This document shows, in pieces, positions 17,414 through 24,946 of a stretch of DNA of 64,000 nt. A program made the translations under genes and the position numbers. Under the pieces are notes generated by a model, which was given only the letters and a program-made list of their open reading frames with translations, had not been told where the DNA came from and made no database searches. The DNA comes from Rarobacter faecitabidus. Lineage in GTDB: Bacteria; Actinomycetota; Actinomycetes; Actinomycetales; Cellulomonadaceae. Location of the stretch: NCBI RefSeq assembly GCF_006716265.1, contig NZ_VFOS01000001.1:186001-250000 (forward strand). Direction: 5' to 3'. Positions within the stretch are counted from its first letter, which is position 1. Every line of letters starts with the position of its first letter.

Positions 17414-17490
17414 AGCCCTTCCTTTCGGTCAGGCCAGTCCCAGATCCACCGTTTTGCTGACAGTCCCCCTCGAGGGGGATTGAGGCGGCC

Positions 17491-17856
17491 ATGCACGACG
17501 TCACCGAGACGGCCCGAGCAGTCATCGACGAGGTAGCCGCAGCCGAACTACCCGAAGACTGGGCCCTCGTGCTACAGGCCGCGCCACTACACCCGCGCGG
17601 GGGAGGGCCCGCACACGGACTGAGCGTCGAACTCCTCCCACCGGGACGACACGATCTGGCCGACGCCGTCCCGCATCCTGTCGACGCGGTCGACCTGTGC
17701 GGGACAGGACTCGAACTCATCCCCGACCGCGGCGCCAAAGATTGGTCGCGACCCCTCGGAGAATGGACAAAAGAATCCCTGTGGGCGGAACTGCGCGAAG
17801 GCATCGACCTCGCCCGCTACGTGTGGGCCGAGACCGGCGACGTCAGCACAGAGTGA
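17491..17856 (+). CDS. Hypothetical protein, 121 aa
   Basis: Small acidic, soluble protein with no recognised domain, signal or membrane segment. It is helix-rich at both ends and Pro/Gly-rich in the middle. It starts 28 bases outside the right end of the IS256-type element, with TGAGG ahead of the ATG. Its base composition is that of the chromosome rather than of the A/T-richer genes to its right, so it may be a separate acquisition. No function is proposed. Confidence 0.5.
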   Translation: MHDVTETARAVIDEVAAAELPEDWALVLQAAPLHPRGGGPAHGLSVELLPPGRHDLADAVPHPVDAVDLCGTGLELIPDRGAKDWSRPLGEWTKESLWAELREGIDLARYVWAETGDVSTE

Positions 17857-18081
17857 CCCGCCCCAGGGCACGAAAATGGCACAAAAAGAGGGCTGTTGCA
17901 CACCTAGGTGAGGGGCGCGTAGCACTATTGATCCGGCTTGGAGGACCAAGCACCACGCTGATTCATATGATCGAGGTGCACTTCACAAGCCTTCGGATCC
18001 TCACGAGCGTGACTGTTTCCCAGTCGCCGCAGTGAATGCCGCTGATCGCGGTCAGGCGTATCGCTGGCGTGCAGCGGCCGT

Positions 18082-18696
18082 CTATTCGGCTATCTCGTCG
18101 AGTGGTATTTCTTTACTGCCGTCTCGTCCGAAGGTCTCGGGGAACACCCCTTGGTCACGAACGCTGACCTCATCGGAGGCATCGACATCGAAGATTCCTT
18201 GGCCTTTCCCTGGTGCGTACCACGTCGATTTTCCGTTGCCCAGCGGGTGGTTGGGGATTTCATACGCCAGGATGAGGTTCTCTCCATCGAGATTGAGGCG
18301 GTCACTATCACTGAAGTCCTCGTCCTGTGACCCGGTGCGCGGCTGAATAAAGGTGAGAGTCGAGCCGACCTCGACATCGCCGGAAAGGACTTCAAGGATT
18401 TCCACGTCAACGACTTCCACGGGCAGGCCTTCGTCGTCGGCGTGGTCCGGTTTGCCATCAAGTCCGAAATCAACCTCTTGGCGAGGCTCCGATATTGCTT
18501 TGACGACCAGGGTCGCATCTGTTGCCTCGACGACATCCTGCAACGATTCGTAGAGCACTGGGGCGCTTATCTGTACCTGCTCGCCAGGGTCGGAATCACT
18601 CAGGAGGTTGAATGCGTACCAGGTTGCCACGACTGCCAGTGCGAACGTCAATGCTATCGCGCTCCATCGCTGCGCCGTTCGTCCTATTGTTGCCAT
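18082..18696 (-). CDS. Membrane-anchored hypothetical protein, 204 aa
   Basis: Residues about 12-32 (SAIALTFALAVVATWYAFNLL) form an N-terminal signal anchor. The rest is an acidic extracellular domain rich in Asp and short strands (DATLVVKAIS, VEVVDVEILEVLSGDVEVGS). There is no lipobox and no known family by eye. The sequence GGGGAAGAG precedes the ATG. It starts 20 bases after the metalloprotease gene, so the two are probably co-transcribed; a role as inhibitor, partner or substrate of that protease is inference. It is more A/T-rich than the flanking chromosome. Confidence 0.75.
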   Translation of the reverse strand: MATIGRTAQRWSAIALTFALAVVATWYAFNLLSDSDPGEQVQISAPVLYESLQDVVEATDATLVVKAISEPRQEVDFGLDGKPDHADDEGLPVEVVDVEILEVLSGDVEVGSTLTFIQPRTGSQDEDFSDSDRLNLDGENLILAYEIPNHPLGNGKSTWYAPGKGQGIFDVDASDEVSVRDQGVFPETFGRDGSKEIPLDEIAE

Positions 18697-18716
18697 GTTT
18701 CTCTTCCCCGATTCGT

Positions 18717-19247
18717 TTACTTATAGCGAGCTGTGACGCCCGAGACGTCATCTGTTTGCGGCGAGGACATACTGCAATCGGTGAGGAATCCGATGTCAGA
18801 CCGCATTATTCGGCAGCCGGTTGACACGTGGCCAAGCCCGTAGGCGTGCCCAAGTTCATGACTCGTAACAGCGCGTCGTTTAAGCGTCGTGAGTCCGTTC
18901 GAATGTTGGTTGTTGATGACGAGATCGACTTCTCCGCCTGTATATGTCCCGTTGCTTTTACATGAGAACGCTACCCAGGCGTATGCGTCCTTGTTGTATG
19001 AGCCGTCAGTGACATTGACCTCTGGATCAGCAGAGGTTGAGTGCTCAGCGAAGTACCCTGGAGCGCTCGTGTTGTTCCACTGAGTAGCTGCAGTTTTCAC
19101 CGCATACTCGTTTGTGTCAGAAACAGAGAAGAACCGGTACGAAATGGGAGAGATCGCGTCTTTGCTGTACCTGCAACTACCGAACGCATAGGCGCTGGCA
19201 TTAGTCGCACCCAAGGTGCCCGCGAGCCCGCCCAAAAGGACTGCCAA
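18717..19247 (-). CDS. Secreted matrixin-like zinc metalloprotease (5' end uncertain)
   Basis: The frame encodes a zinc protease with the full metzincin motif HELGHAYGLGH followed by CRIM, which supplies a Met-turn-like Met. This resembles bacterial matrixin-type (M10/M12-like) proteases. Four or more cysteines suit a secreted protein. The N-terminus LAVLLGGLAGTLGATNASA looks like the core of a signal peptide cut after ASA, but no ATG or GTG lies in frame. Only TTG 19247 is available before a TGA, and there is no ribosome site. One extra base in the T7 run just upstream would join it to a frame starting MELTLEFFF. It may be phase-variable, mis-sequenced or damaged. Confidence 0.7.
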   Translation of the reverse strand: MAVLLGGLAGTLGATNASAYAFGSCRYSKDAISPISYRFFSVSDTNEYAVKTAATQWNNTSAPGYFAEHSTSADPEVNVTDGSYNKDAYAWVAFSCKSNGTYTGGEVDLVINNQHSNGLTTLKRRAVTSHELGHAYGLGHVSTGCRIMRSDIGFLTDCSMSSPQTDDVSGVTARYK

Positions 19248-19811
19248 GAAAAAAAGCTGCTGGAGCGCGGAAAGAAGAACTCAAGGGTCAACTCCATTGT
19301 TGATTCGAGTAGATATGAGACACTGTATTCCACTGCGTGGAGAACCGCAAGCCCCACCTGGTGTGCTATGCGTGCCCTCTGGCCCGCAGAGCACGAAGAG
19401 CGACTCTTCGTAATCAAGGATGTAGATGGTGCCTGAATCCTGCGGCTTCGAGCAGGGAACAGACCAGGTGGCGGTTGGAAATACGACACCGTGAGGCGTA
19501 GCCGCGGCGAAGAACGCGAGCACGTCATCGGCTCGCTACTGGAGAGTGCGTTCAACTTTGCGGAACTCGACGAAATCAAGGGGCCAACGTCGCCGACCGC
19601 GTCGATCAAGATGCGCATCGCCTGCTTCGCCACCGCCACCATTGGCTGCGAATCAAGGCTCGGAAGGACGTCCGACCCCACGAAAACCCCACGATAATTG
19701 CCAAATCAGTGGCCATTTCCCCGCATCCCACTGCATCGCAAAATCAGCGTTCTTGCAGTTCAGAGCACGTTCCAACATGATCGAGCACTAGGCTGCATCA
19801 ACCGGTCCGAT
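19248..19811. other. A/T-richer island segment without a confident gene
   Basis: A stretch of 564 bases between the metalloprotease and the distal att site. A minus-strand open frame at 19281-19523 (GTG start, 80 codons) has a protein-like patch, GTIYILDYEESLFVLCGPEG. It begins after an in-frame stop and has no ribosome site, so it may be the tail of a decayed gene. Nothing else is supported. Confidence 0.4.
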
Positions 19812-19916
19812 TCTCCTTAGCTCCACAAATCGGCGAGGGTCCCGGCGAAAGCCGGGGCCCTCGGCTATTTGTATTGGGTGGAGTGATTCGAGGAGCCGCC
19901 GCAGCGGAGCGAGGAC
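19812..19916. repeat. Right copy of 105-bp border repeat (attR + displaced terminator)
   Basis: Starts with TCTCCTTAGCTCCACAAAT, the tRNA-Ala 3' end, followed by the terminator-like hairpin (19826-19871) and the same GC-rich tail as 12978-13082. There are 5 mismatches and no gaps. It marks the distal end of the integrated element. Its hairpin pairs less well than the tRNA-proximal one (ATCGGC faces GCTATT). Confidence 0.9.
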
Positions 19917-20029
19917 AGGCCCGCGGGTGTCGGACCGCAGTTGCGCGCCAGCCGCGCTGACTGACCGGCGCGTCCAGGACTTGCGGACCGCGCCGACCCG
20001 CGGGGCGAGCACTCTCCCCGCGGCGCGCA

Positions 20030-21133
20030 CTAGGAGGCGCGTGCCAGGATCCGGGCGAGGGTTCGGAGTCCGCGCTCGGTGTCGTCGGCACTCGCGTGGC
20101 TGAAGTTCAGGCGCATGGTGCCGATGTCGGGTTGTCCCGGAGAGAACTCTTCCCCGGGCATGAACGCGACCCTGTTCTCGATGGCATCGGCCAGGAGGGT
20201 GCGGGTATCGATTGGACGCTGCAGCCGGAGCCAATAGAACAGGCCTCCTGGCGGGGTGTCCCAGGTGGCGAGGCCATCGAAGTGCCGCCGCAGTGACCCC
20301 TCGAATGCGTCCCGGCGGCTGCGGTAGAAACTGACGAGGCCTGCCAGCCGCGCTGGCCAGCCGGGATCGGTGATCGCGTCGAAGACGATGCGCTGCGATA
20401 GTCGCGAGCTGTGCAGGTCGGTGGCCTGCTTGATGGCGACAAGGTGCTCGAAGAGGTCCTCCGAGGCCGCGAGATAGCCGAGTCGCAACCCCGGCGCGAA
20501 CGTCTTGGAGAACGAGCCTTGATAGATCCAGGTTCCGCCGACCATCCGCGCGACGATCGGCGTTCGATCGCACGGCTCGTATGCAAGCTCGCGGTAGGGA
20601 TCGTCCTCGAAGACCGCGGTTCCCGTTCTAAGGCAGGTCTCGGCGAGTCTGTCTCGTTCTGTTTCGCTCATGCACGCGCCGGTGGGGTTGGCGAACGTCG
20701 GCACGACGTATCCGAGGGGCACCCGTTCGAGCGCAGAGGTAGCGATGTCTGCGAACTCGGCGCCGTAGAAGCGAAGCACTTGCAGCGCGGCGAGATACGT
20801 CGGGTACTCCACGGCCACGGTCGTGCCCGGATCGACGAAGAGTTTGGCGGTGAGATCGATGCCTTGCTGGCTGCCGCTGAGGATCATTACCCGCTCAGGG
20901 GGAGCATCGACGCCCAGCGCGCGCAGGCTGTCCGATACGGCAGCACGCAACTCGGGTTCGCCCTCGCTCCGGCCGTATTGGAGCAATGCGGGGGGTACGG
21001 CGCCCGACCAGGACGGCAGGGCGTCCGTCGCGGGGAGGCCACCGGCGAAGGAGACCATGCCCGGACGCTCGATGACGTTGAGGATGGATCGGATCGGCGA
21101 CGGGCGGAGCCCGTCGATGCGCTGCGAGAACAC
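20030..21133 (-). CDS. PLP-dependent aminotransferase (class I/II, LysN/AlaT-like)
   Basis: Protein of 367 residues of fold type I. The PLP-lysine motif SFSKTFAPGLRLGYL is typical of 2-aminoadipate or multi-substrate aminotransferases, and VPTFANPTGACMS and FEDDPYRELAYE are the other cofactor contacts. GTG 21133 is chosen because AAGGAGG lies just upstream; the longer frame overlaps the operator region. It is divergent from a MarR-type regulator with two shared palindromes, so it is probably that regulator's target. The substrate cannot be told from sequence alone. Confidence 0.88.
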   Translation of the reverse strand: MFSQRIDGLRPSPIRSILNVIERPGMVSFAGGLPATDALPSWSGAVPPALLQYGRSEGEPELRAAVSDSLRALGVDAPPERVMILSGSQQGIDLTAKLFVDPGTTVAVEYPTYLAALQVLRFYGAEFADIATSALERVPLGYVVPTFANPTGACMSETERDRLAETCLRTGTAVFEDDPYRELAYEPCDRTPIVARMVGGTWIYQGSFSKTFAPGLRLGYLAASEDLFEHLVAIKQATDLHSSRLSQRIVFDAITDPGWPARLAGLVSFYRSRRDAFEGSLRRHFDGLATWDTPPGGLFYWLRLQRPIDTRTLLADAIENRVAFMPGEEFSPGQPDIGTMRLNFSHASADDTERGLRTLARILARAS

Positions 21134-21150
21134 GCCGCCTCCTTGGGAAC

Positions 21151-21167
21151 GGTCAATATACTTGACC
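21151..21167. promoter_or_regulatory. Palindromic operator 1 for the MarR regulator
   Basis: Perfect palindrome GGTCAA-TATAC-TTGACC between the divergent aminotransferase and marR genes. A matching site lies 41 bp downstream. Confidence 0.6.
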
Positions 21168-21191
21168 CAGTATCGCGCCAGCACGGAAGTA

Positions 21192-21208
21192 GGTCAAGAT
21201 GGTTGACT
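21192..21208. promoter_or_regulatory. Palindromic operator 2 overlapping the marR start
   Basis: GGTCAA-GATGG-TTGACT, one mismatch from operator 1, with the same 5-base spacer. It includes the ATG at 21199, so binding would block the regulator's own transcript (autoregulation, inference). Confidence 0.5.
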
Positions 21209-21642
21209 CAAAGCGGCAACGGGAACTCCGGCAGGACGTCGAAGCGCTCTACTTCGGCTACCGAACATTCACGTCGCTTCCCGATCGGATCCTCGCCGAG
21301 CGCGGCCTCGGGCGGGCGCACCACCGCATCCTCTACTTCGTGCAACGCGAACCGGGGATTGCCATCGGCGACCTTCTCTCTTTGCTCAAGGTGACGAAGC
21401 AGGCCATCCACCGCCCGCTCAAGGACCTCGAAAAGCTCGGACTCCTCACCCTCGCTCCGGACGCGCAGGACAAGCGGATTCGCCGCATCACGACCTCCGC
21501 GGACGGAGCCCTCCTCGAAGCGCAACTCACCGGAGCGCAGGTTCGCATGCTCGAATCGGTGTTCGCGGACTTCGACGCCGAAACCGAAACCCGCTGGCGC
21601 GCCGTTATGAGGCGGCTCGCCGAAGATAACCAGGAGGGGTAG
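21199..21642 (+). CDS. MarR-family transcriptional regulator
   Basis: Winged-helix regulator of 147 residues. After an N-terminal dimerisation helix, AHHRILYFVQREPGIAIGDLLSLL and VTKQAIHRPLKDLEKLGLL form the helix-turn-helix. DKRIRRITTSADGALLEAQ is the wing with the usual D-x-R. It lies divergently to an aminotransferase, with two GGTCAA-N5-TTGACY palindromes between them. It likely represses both genes until a ligand binds; the ligand is unknown. Confidence 0.9.
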   Translation: MVDSKRQRELRQDVEALYFGYRTFTSLPDRILAERGLGRAHHRILYFVQREPGIAIGDLLSLLKVTKQAIHRPLKDLEKLGLLTLAPDAQDKRIRRITTSADGALLEAQLTGAQVRMLESVFADFDAETETRWRAVMRRLAEDNQEG

Positions 21643-21858
21643 GGACGAGTTCGGCGACCAGTCCGGCGTGGCCCGATTCCGCTTCGCGCGGCCGCAAGTA
21701 GACGCGTGGGCGAACTCTTGCACGAGGCCGTGGACGATTCCCCCGATGCGCTGCCAGCGCCGAGCGCCGACAGCGCGCGTTTGCGCGCTGGTCGGCCACG
21801 CGAGACGGTGGAGTAGCGGGGACAGGATTGTCGGTTTTGATAGCGCGTGAGGTGCACC

Positions 21859-22311
21859 ATGGCAAAGAACTGGGTCAGGGTCTGGGCTGTCGGCACGGTC
21901 GCCGCTGCCGCGGCCATCGGCGGTTACGGGTCGCGGAACGCCGCCGAGGTGTACGCGCGGTTGGACAAGCCGCGCTGGGCCCCGCCCGCCGCGGCCTTCG
22001 CGCCTGCCTGGACCGCGCTGTATGCGGCCAACGCGGTAGTTGGATGGCGGACCGTCACGAGCACGCAACGACTGCTCCACACCGGACAACTGGTCCTCAA
22101 TGCGGCCTGGACGCCGCTATTCTTCGACGCCCGCAAGCGCACGGCGGCACTCGGCACGATCATTGCCCTCGACGCGGTAGTGGCCGCCGAGATCGCCGCG
22201 CTGCGCAGGACGGACAAGGTGGCGGCTGGGCTGCTCGTCCCCTACCTCGGATGGCTGGCCTACGCCACGGCGCTGACGGCGTCGGTGAGCGACCCCGGCG
22301 AGGTCCGCTAG
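21859..22311 (+). CDS. TspO/MBR-family tryptophan-rich sensory protein
   Basis: Membrane protein of 150 residues with about five helices, of the TspO family, which binds tetrapyrroles and relates to oxidative or porphyrin stress. Family marks are KPRWAPPAAAFAPAWTALYA near residues 38-57 and LNAAWTPLFF in the middle, although the latter usually has more tryptophans. ATG 21859 is preferred over the frame's upstream GTG/ATG because GTGAGGTG precedes it. Physiological function here is unknown. Confidence 0.87.
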   Translation: MAKNWVRVWAVGTVAAAAAIGGYGSRNAAEVYARLDKPRWAPPAAAFAPAWTALYAANAVVGWRTVTSTQRLLHTGQLVLNAAWTPLFFDARKRTAALGTIIALDAVVAAEIAALRRTDKVAAGLLVPYLGWLAYATALTASVSDPGEVR

Positions 22312-22356
22312 TGACTCCGGTCGCGGGGGTGATGCCACGGGCGTAGCGTGAGGCGC

Positions 22357-22518
22357 ATGGCATCACTCATCGTATTTCTGCTCATCGTCTGGGCCGTCCT
22401 GTCCGTCGTCGGGTTCGCCTTCAAGGGACTGATGTGGCTGGCGATCATCGGCATCGTCCTTTTCGTGGGGACCGCCGTCATCGGCTGGGTCAGGCGCAAG
22501 GCAGGTTCGGGCTCCTGA
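22357..22518 (+). CDS. Small two-helix membrane peptide, 53 aa
   Basis: Short frame from ATG 22357 to TGA 22518 with GTGAGG just upstream. It encodes two hydrophobic segments, LIVFLLIVWAVLSVVGFAF and LMWLAIIGIVLFVGTAVIGW, joined by a Lys-Gly turn, with a basic tail RRKAGSGS. Tiny membrane proteins of this type with a GIVLF-like helix are widespread in actinobacteria and have no known role. It is followed by a strong terminator. Confidence 0.75.
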   Translation: MASLIVFLLIVWAVLSVVGFAFKGLMWLAIIGIVLFVGTAVIGWVRRKAGSGS

Positions 22519-22580
22519 CCCGTGCTCGTGACCTAATTGCCCGCTTGCGGGCGCCAGATCGCCCATGACCCAATTGACCC

Positions 22581-22614
22581 AGTGAGGACCTCGGCACGAG
22601 CCGAGGTCCTCACT
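22581..22614. terminator. Strong intrinsic terminator
   Basis: Perfect 15-bp stem AGTGAGGACCTCGGC / GCCGAGGTCCTCACT with an ACGA loop, followed by TCTTGTATGT. It ends the TspO/small peptide transcript and may also serve menB from the other side. Confidence 0.8.
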
Positions 22615-22743
22615 TCTTGTATGTAAAGCGGGAACCGAGAGTGAGATCTCATCGGAGTTCCGGCAAACACGCACGATATGTCTCAGAACACTTGCGTAAA
22701 GTCCTGAGCAATCCCGTGAGCGCGGCGCAGAGGCTGCCCGCGC

Positions 22744-23685
22744 CTAGTAGTAGTGCGGGAACGCACCCCAGTCGGGGTCGCGTCGTTCCAGGAACGCATC
22801 GCGCCCCTCGACGGCTTCGTCCGTCATGTACGCGAGGCGAGTGGCCTCGCCCGCGAACACCTGCTGCCCGGCCAGCCCATCGTCCGCGAGGTTGAACGCG
22901 AATTTCAGCATGCGGATCGCCTGCGGGGACTTGGTGGCGATGATGCGCGCGTACTCCAGGCCGGCGTTCTCCAGTTCCACATGATCGACCACGTCGTTGA
23001 CCGATCCCCACTCGTACGCCTGCTGCGCGGAGTATTCGCGGGCGAGGAAGAAGATCTCCCGAGCGCGCTTCTGCCCGACCTGCCGGGCCAGGTAGGCCGA
23101 CCCGTAGCCACCGTCGAACGATCCGACATTGGCGTCGGTCTGCATGAACCGCGCATGCTCGCGGCTCGCAATGGAGAGGTCCGCGACGACGTGCAGCGAG
23201 TGCCCACCACCGGCGGCCCAGCCGTTGACGAGCGCGATCACGACCTTGGGCATGGTGCGGATCAGCCGCTGCACCTCGAGAATGTGCAGGCGCCCGGCGC
23301 GTCCCGGGTCGCCCGGTTCGTTGTAGCGGTAGCCGTCACGACCCCGAATGCGCTGATCTCCGCCCGAGCAGAACGCGTGCCCGCCGTCGCGCGGTGACGG
23401 CCCGTTGCCGGTCAGTAGCACAGTCCCCACGTCCGAGGTCATGCGGGCGTCGTCGAGGGCGCGGTAGAGCTCGTCCACAGTCTGCGGTCGAAAAGCGTTG
23501 CGCACCTCGGGCCGGTCGAAGGCAACCCGGACCACGGGCAGATCGCGCCCGGCGGCATCGATCCCCCGGTGGTAGGTGATGTCCTCGAACCGCTCGCCGA
23601 GCGGCAGCGCGCGCCACAGCGCCGGGTTAAACGGGGTTTCGGGGCCAAGTGCGGAGGCCTGGCCCCCCAGATCGTCGAAGGTCAC
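22744..23685 (-). CDS. menB: 1,4-dihydroxy-2-naphthoyl-CoA synthase MenB
   Basis: Crotonase-fold enzyme of 313 residues that cyclises o-succinylbenzoyl-CoA in menaquinone synthesis. Visible family marks are RPEVRNAFRPQTVDEL, the oxyanion-hole region FCSGGDQRIRG, VNGWAAGGGHSLHVVADL, and the C-terminal arm ending FPHYY. Length is normal. Start GTG 23685. It is separated by about 14 kb from menC-menD and about 19 kb from menG in this window, with the kinase cluster between. Confidence 0.96.
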   Translation of the reverse strand: MTFDDLGGQASALGPETPFNPALWRALPLGERFEDITYHRGIDAAGRDLPVVRVAFDRPEVRNAFRPQTVDELYRALDDARMTSDVGTVLLTGNGPSPRDGGHAFCSGGDQRIRGRDGYRYNEPGDPGRAGRLHILEVQRLIRTMPKVVIALVNGWAAGGGHSLHVVADLSIASREHARFMQTDANVGSFDGGYGSAYLARQVGQKRAREIFFLAREYSAQQAYEWGSVNDVVDHVELENAGLEYARIIATKSPQAIRMLKFAFNLADDGLAGQQVFAGEATRLAYMTDEAVEGRDAFLERRDPDWGAFPHYY

Positions 23686-23746
23686 GCCTACGACTGTAGT
23701 TCCTCCAGTAATAACCGGTGGTTAACCGGCAATGGATAAGGTACTT

Positions 23747-23761
23747 CTCTACCCGGTAGAG
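23747..23761. promoter_or_regulatory. 15-bp palindrome upstream of the kinase gene
   Basis: CTCTACC-C-GGTAGAG is a perfect inverted repeat in the 141-base gap between menB and the divergent kinase gene. Two TAACCGG direct repeats sit at 23712-23728. A regulator site is possible but not proven. Confidence 0.35.
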
Positions 23762-23826
23762 TGACATTTTGGGGCAGCCGCATTTGGCGACCCCGCTATC
23801 CCGAGCGAGCCCGAGGAGGGGAGTCC

Positions 23827-24945
23827 ATGGCGCGGCGACCACCGTCCAAACCACCTGTGCTTCCCGGCTATGCGCACGTCAACGTGCTCGGCCTGGGCGG
23901 ATTCGCCGACGTATTCCTCTACGAGCAGCAGATGCCCAAGCGCAAGGTCGCGGTGAAGGTGCTGCTGCGTGACGTGGTGGACGAGCCAGTGGCCCGCATG
24001 TTCAACGCCGAGGCCGACGTCATGGCCCAGCTCGGCTCCCATCCCTCCATCGTTACCGTGTACGAGGCCTCCATCTCGTCGGATGGCCGCCCGTACATCG
24101 CCATGGAGTACTGCCCGGTCGCCATCGGGCAGCGCTATCGCAAGGAGACGATGGCCATCGCCGAAATCCTGCGGATCGGCGTCAAGACCGCGGGGGCCAT
24201 CGAATCTGCTCACCGCCTGGGCGTCCTGCACCGGGACATCAAGCCCTCCAACGTGATGGTCACTTCCTTCGGCGCTCCCGTCCTGGCCGACTTCGGCATC
24301 GCCTCGTCACTCTCCGGCAACACCAGCGTCATGGCGTTGTCGGTGCCGTGGAGCGCGCCCGAGGTCGTCTCCGATCAGATCACCGGGTCGATTCCCAGCG
24401 AGGTGTGGTCGATCGGCGCCACGGTGTATTCCCTTCTCGCGGGGCACAGCCCGTTCGAGATCCCCGGTTCGGGGCGAAATAGTTCGGACGAGCTCTCCGC
24501 ACGCGTCAGGCAGGCGAAATACACGCCGATCAAACGCGCGGACATCCCGGCCGAACTCCAGGGGATCCTCGCGCAGTCAATGCAGGCGAACCCGCAGCGG
24601 CGCCAGCAGTCGGCCGAGGAGATCGGCCGCCAGCTCCAGGAGGTCGAACGCCGGCTCGGTCTCACTGTGACGCCGCTCGATGTGCTGCAGGCCGATACGT
24701 CGTTCGCCCCACCCCCGGATCTGCAGGATGCCACGTTCCGGCCGCCGGTCGTGCGATCCCGCGTCGAGGTGGCCTCCAGCCGGCGCCCGCGCGGCGAGAC
24801 GGGCCCGCTACGCCCCACCGACGATGTGGAATCCAGCGGTCGGCGCCGCCGCACCGTCCCGCTCGCGCTCGCCGCGGCGGTCGGCGGCGGGCTGCTGGCG
24901 ATCATCGTCGCCCTGACGGCCGTCCTCGTGACCCGCGGCGGCTGA
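23827..24945 (+). CDS. Tail-anchored eukaryotic-like Ser/Thr protein kinase
   Basis: Protein of 372 residues. The kinase domain covers about residues 14-280, with glycine loop LGLGGFADV (21-29), VAVKVL with K44, HRDIKPSN with D137, and DFG at 155-157. A Pro/Arg-rich linker leads to one C-terminal membrane segment (VPLALAAAVGGGLLAIIVALTAVL). Only three residues follow the membrane, so there is no extracellular sensor domain. All catalytic residues are present. GAGGAGGGGA precedes ATG 23827. The next gene, for the giant surface protein, starts one base after the stop. This looks like the control kinase of the cluster, and the PP2C at 36.1 kb is its likely antagonist. Confidence 0.94.
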   Translation: MARRPPSKPPVLPGYAHVNVLGLGGFADVFLYEQQMPKRKVAVKVLLRDVVDEPVARMFNAEADVMAQLGSHPSIVTVYEASISSDGRPYIAMEYCPVAIGQRYRKETMAIAEILRIGVKTAGAIESAHRLGVLHRDIKPSNVMVTSFGAPVLADFGIASSLSGNTSVMALSVPWSAPEVVSDQITGSIPSEVWSIGATVYSLLAGHSPFEIPGSGRNSSDELSARVRQAKYTPIKRADIPAELQGILAQSMQANPQRRQQSAEEIGRQLQEVERRLGLTVTPLDVLQADTSFAPPPDLQDATFRPPVVRSRVEVASSRRPRGETGPLRPTDDVESSGRRRRTVPLALAAAVGGGLLAIIVALTAVLVTRGG

Positions 24946-24946
24946 C

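Larger units (their letters stand above)
14402..17463 (-). mobile_element. IS256-family insertion sequence, interrupted and decayed
   Basis: The terminal inverted repeats are TGTCAG-N3-AACGGTGGATCTGG at 14403-14425 and its complement at 17440-17462. They enclose a frameshifted IS256-type transposase. The left repeat is split from the transposase end by a nested 1700-bp IS481-type element. Without that insertion and one copy of its duplication the IS is about 1.35 kb, a normal IS256 size. No convincing target duplication was found around it. A 16-bp palindrome (17464-17479) abuts the right end. Confidence 0.85.
13090..19826. mobile_element. tRNA-Ala-integrated genetic element (about 6.7 kb)
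   Basis: Region bounded by exact 15-bp copies of the tRNA-Ala 3' end. It starts with a tyrosine integrase next to the att site and continues with IS256- and IS481-type elements, a small hypothetical gene, a membrane protein and a secreted metalloprotease. The part from about 18.0 to 19.8 kb is visibly more A/T-rich than the flanking chromosome. No replication or conjugation gene is present, so it looks like a reduced island. If the tRNA's own end was used, the element begins at 12978 instead. Confidence 0.85.

Noticed and set aside
17464-17479. TCCCCCTCGAGGGGGA as target duplication of the IS256-type element
   Set aside because: It is a palindrome present on the right side only; no matching copy flanks the left end.
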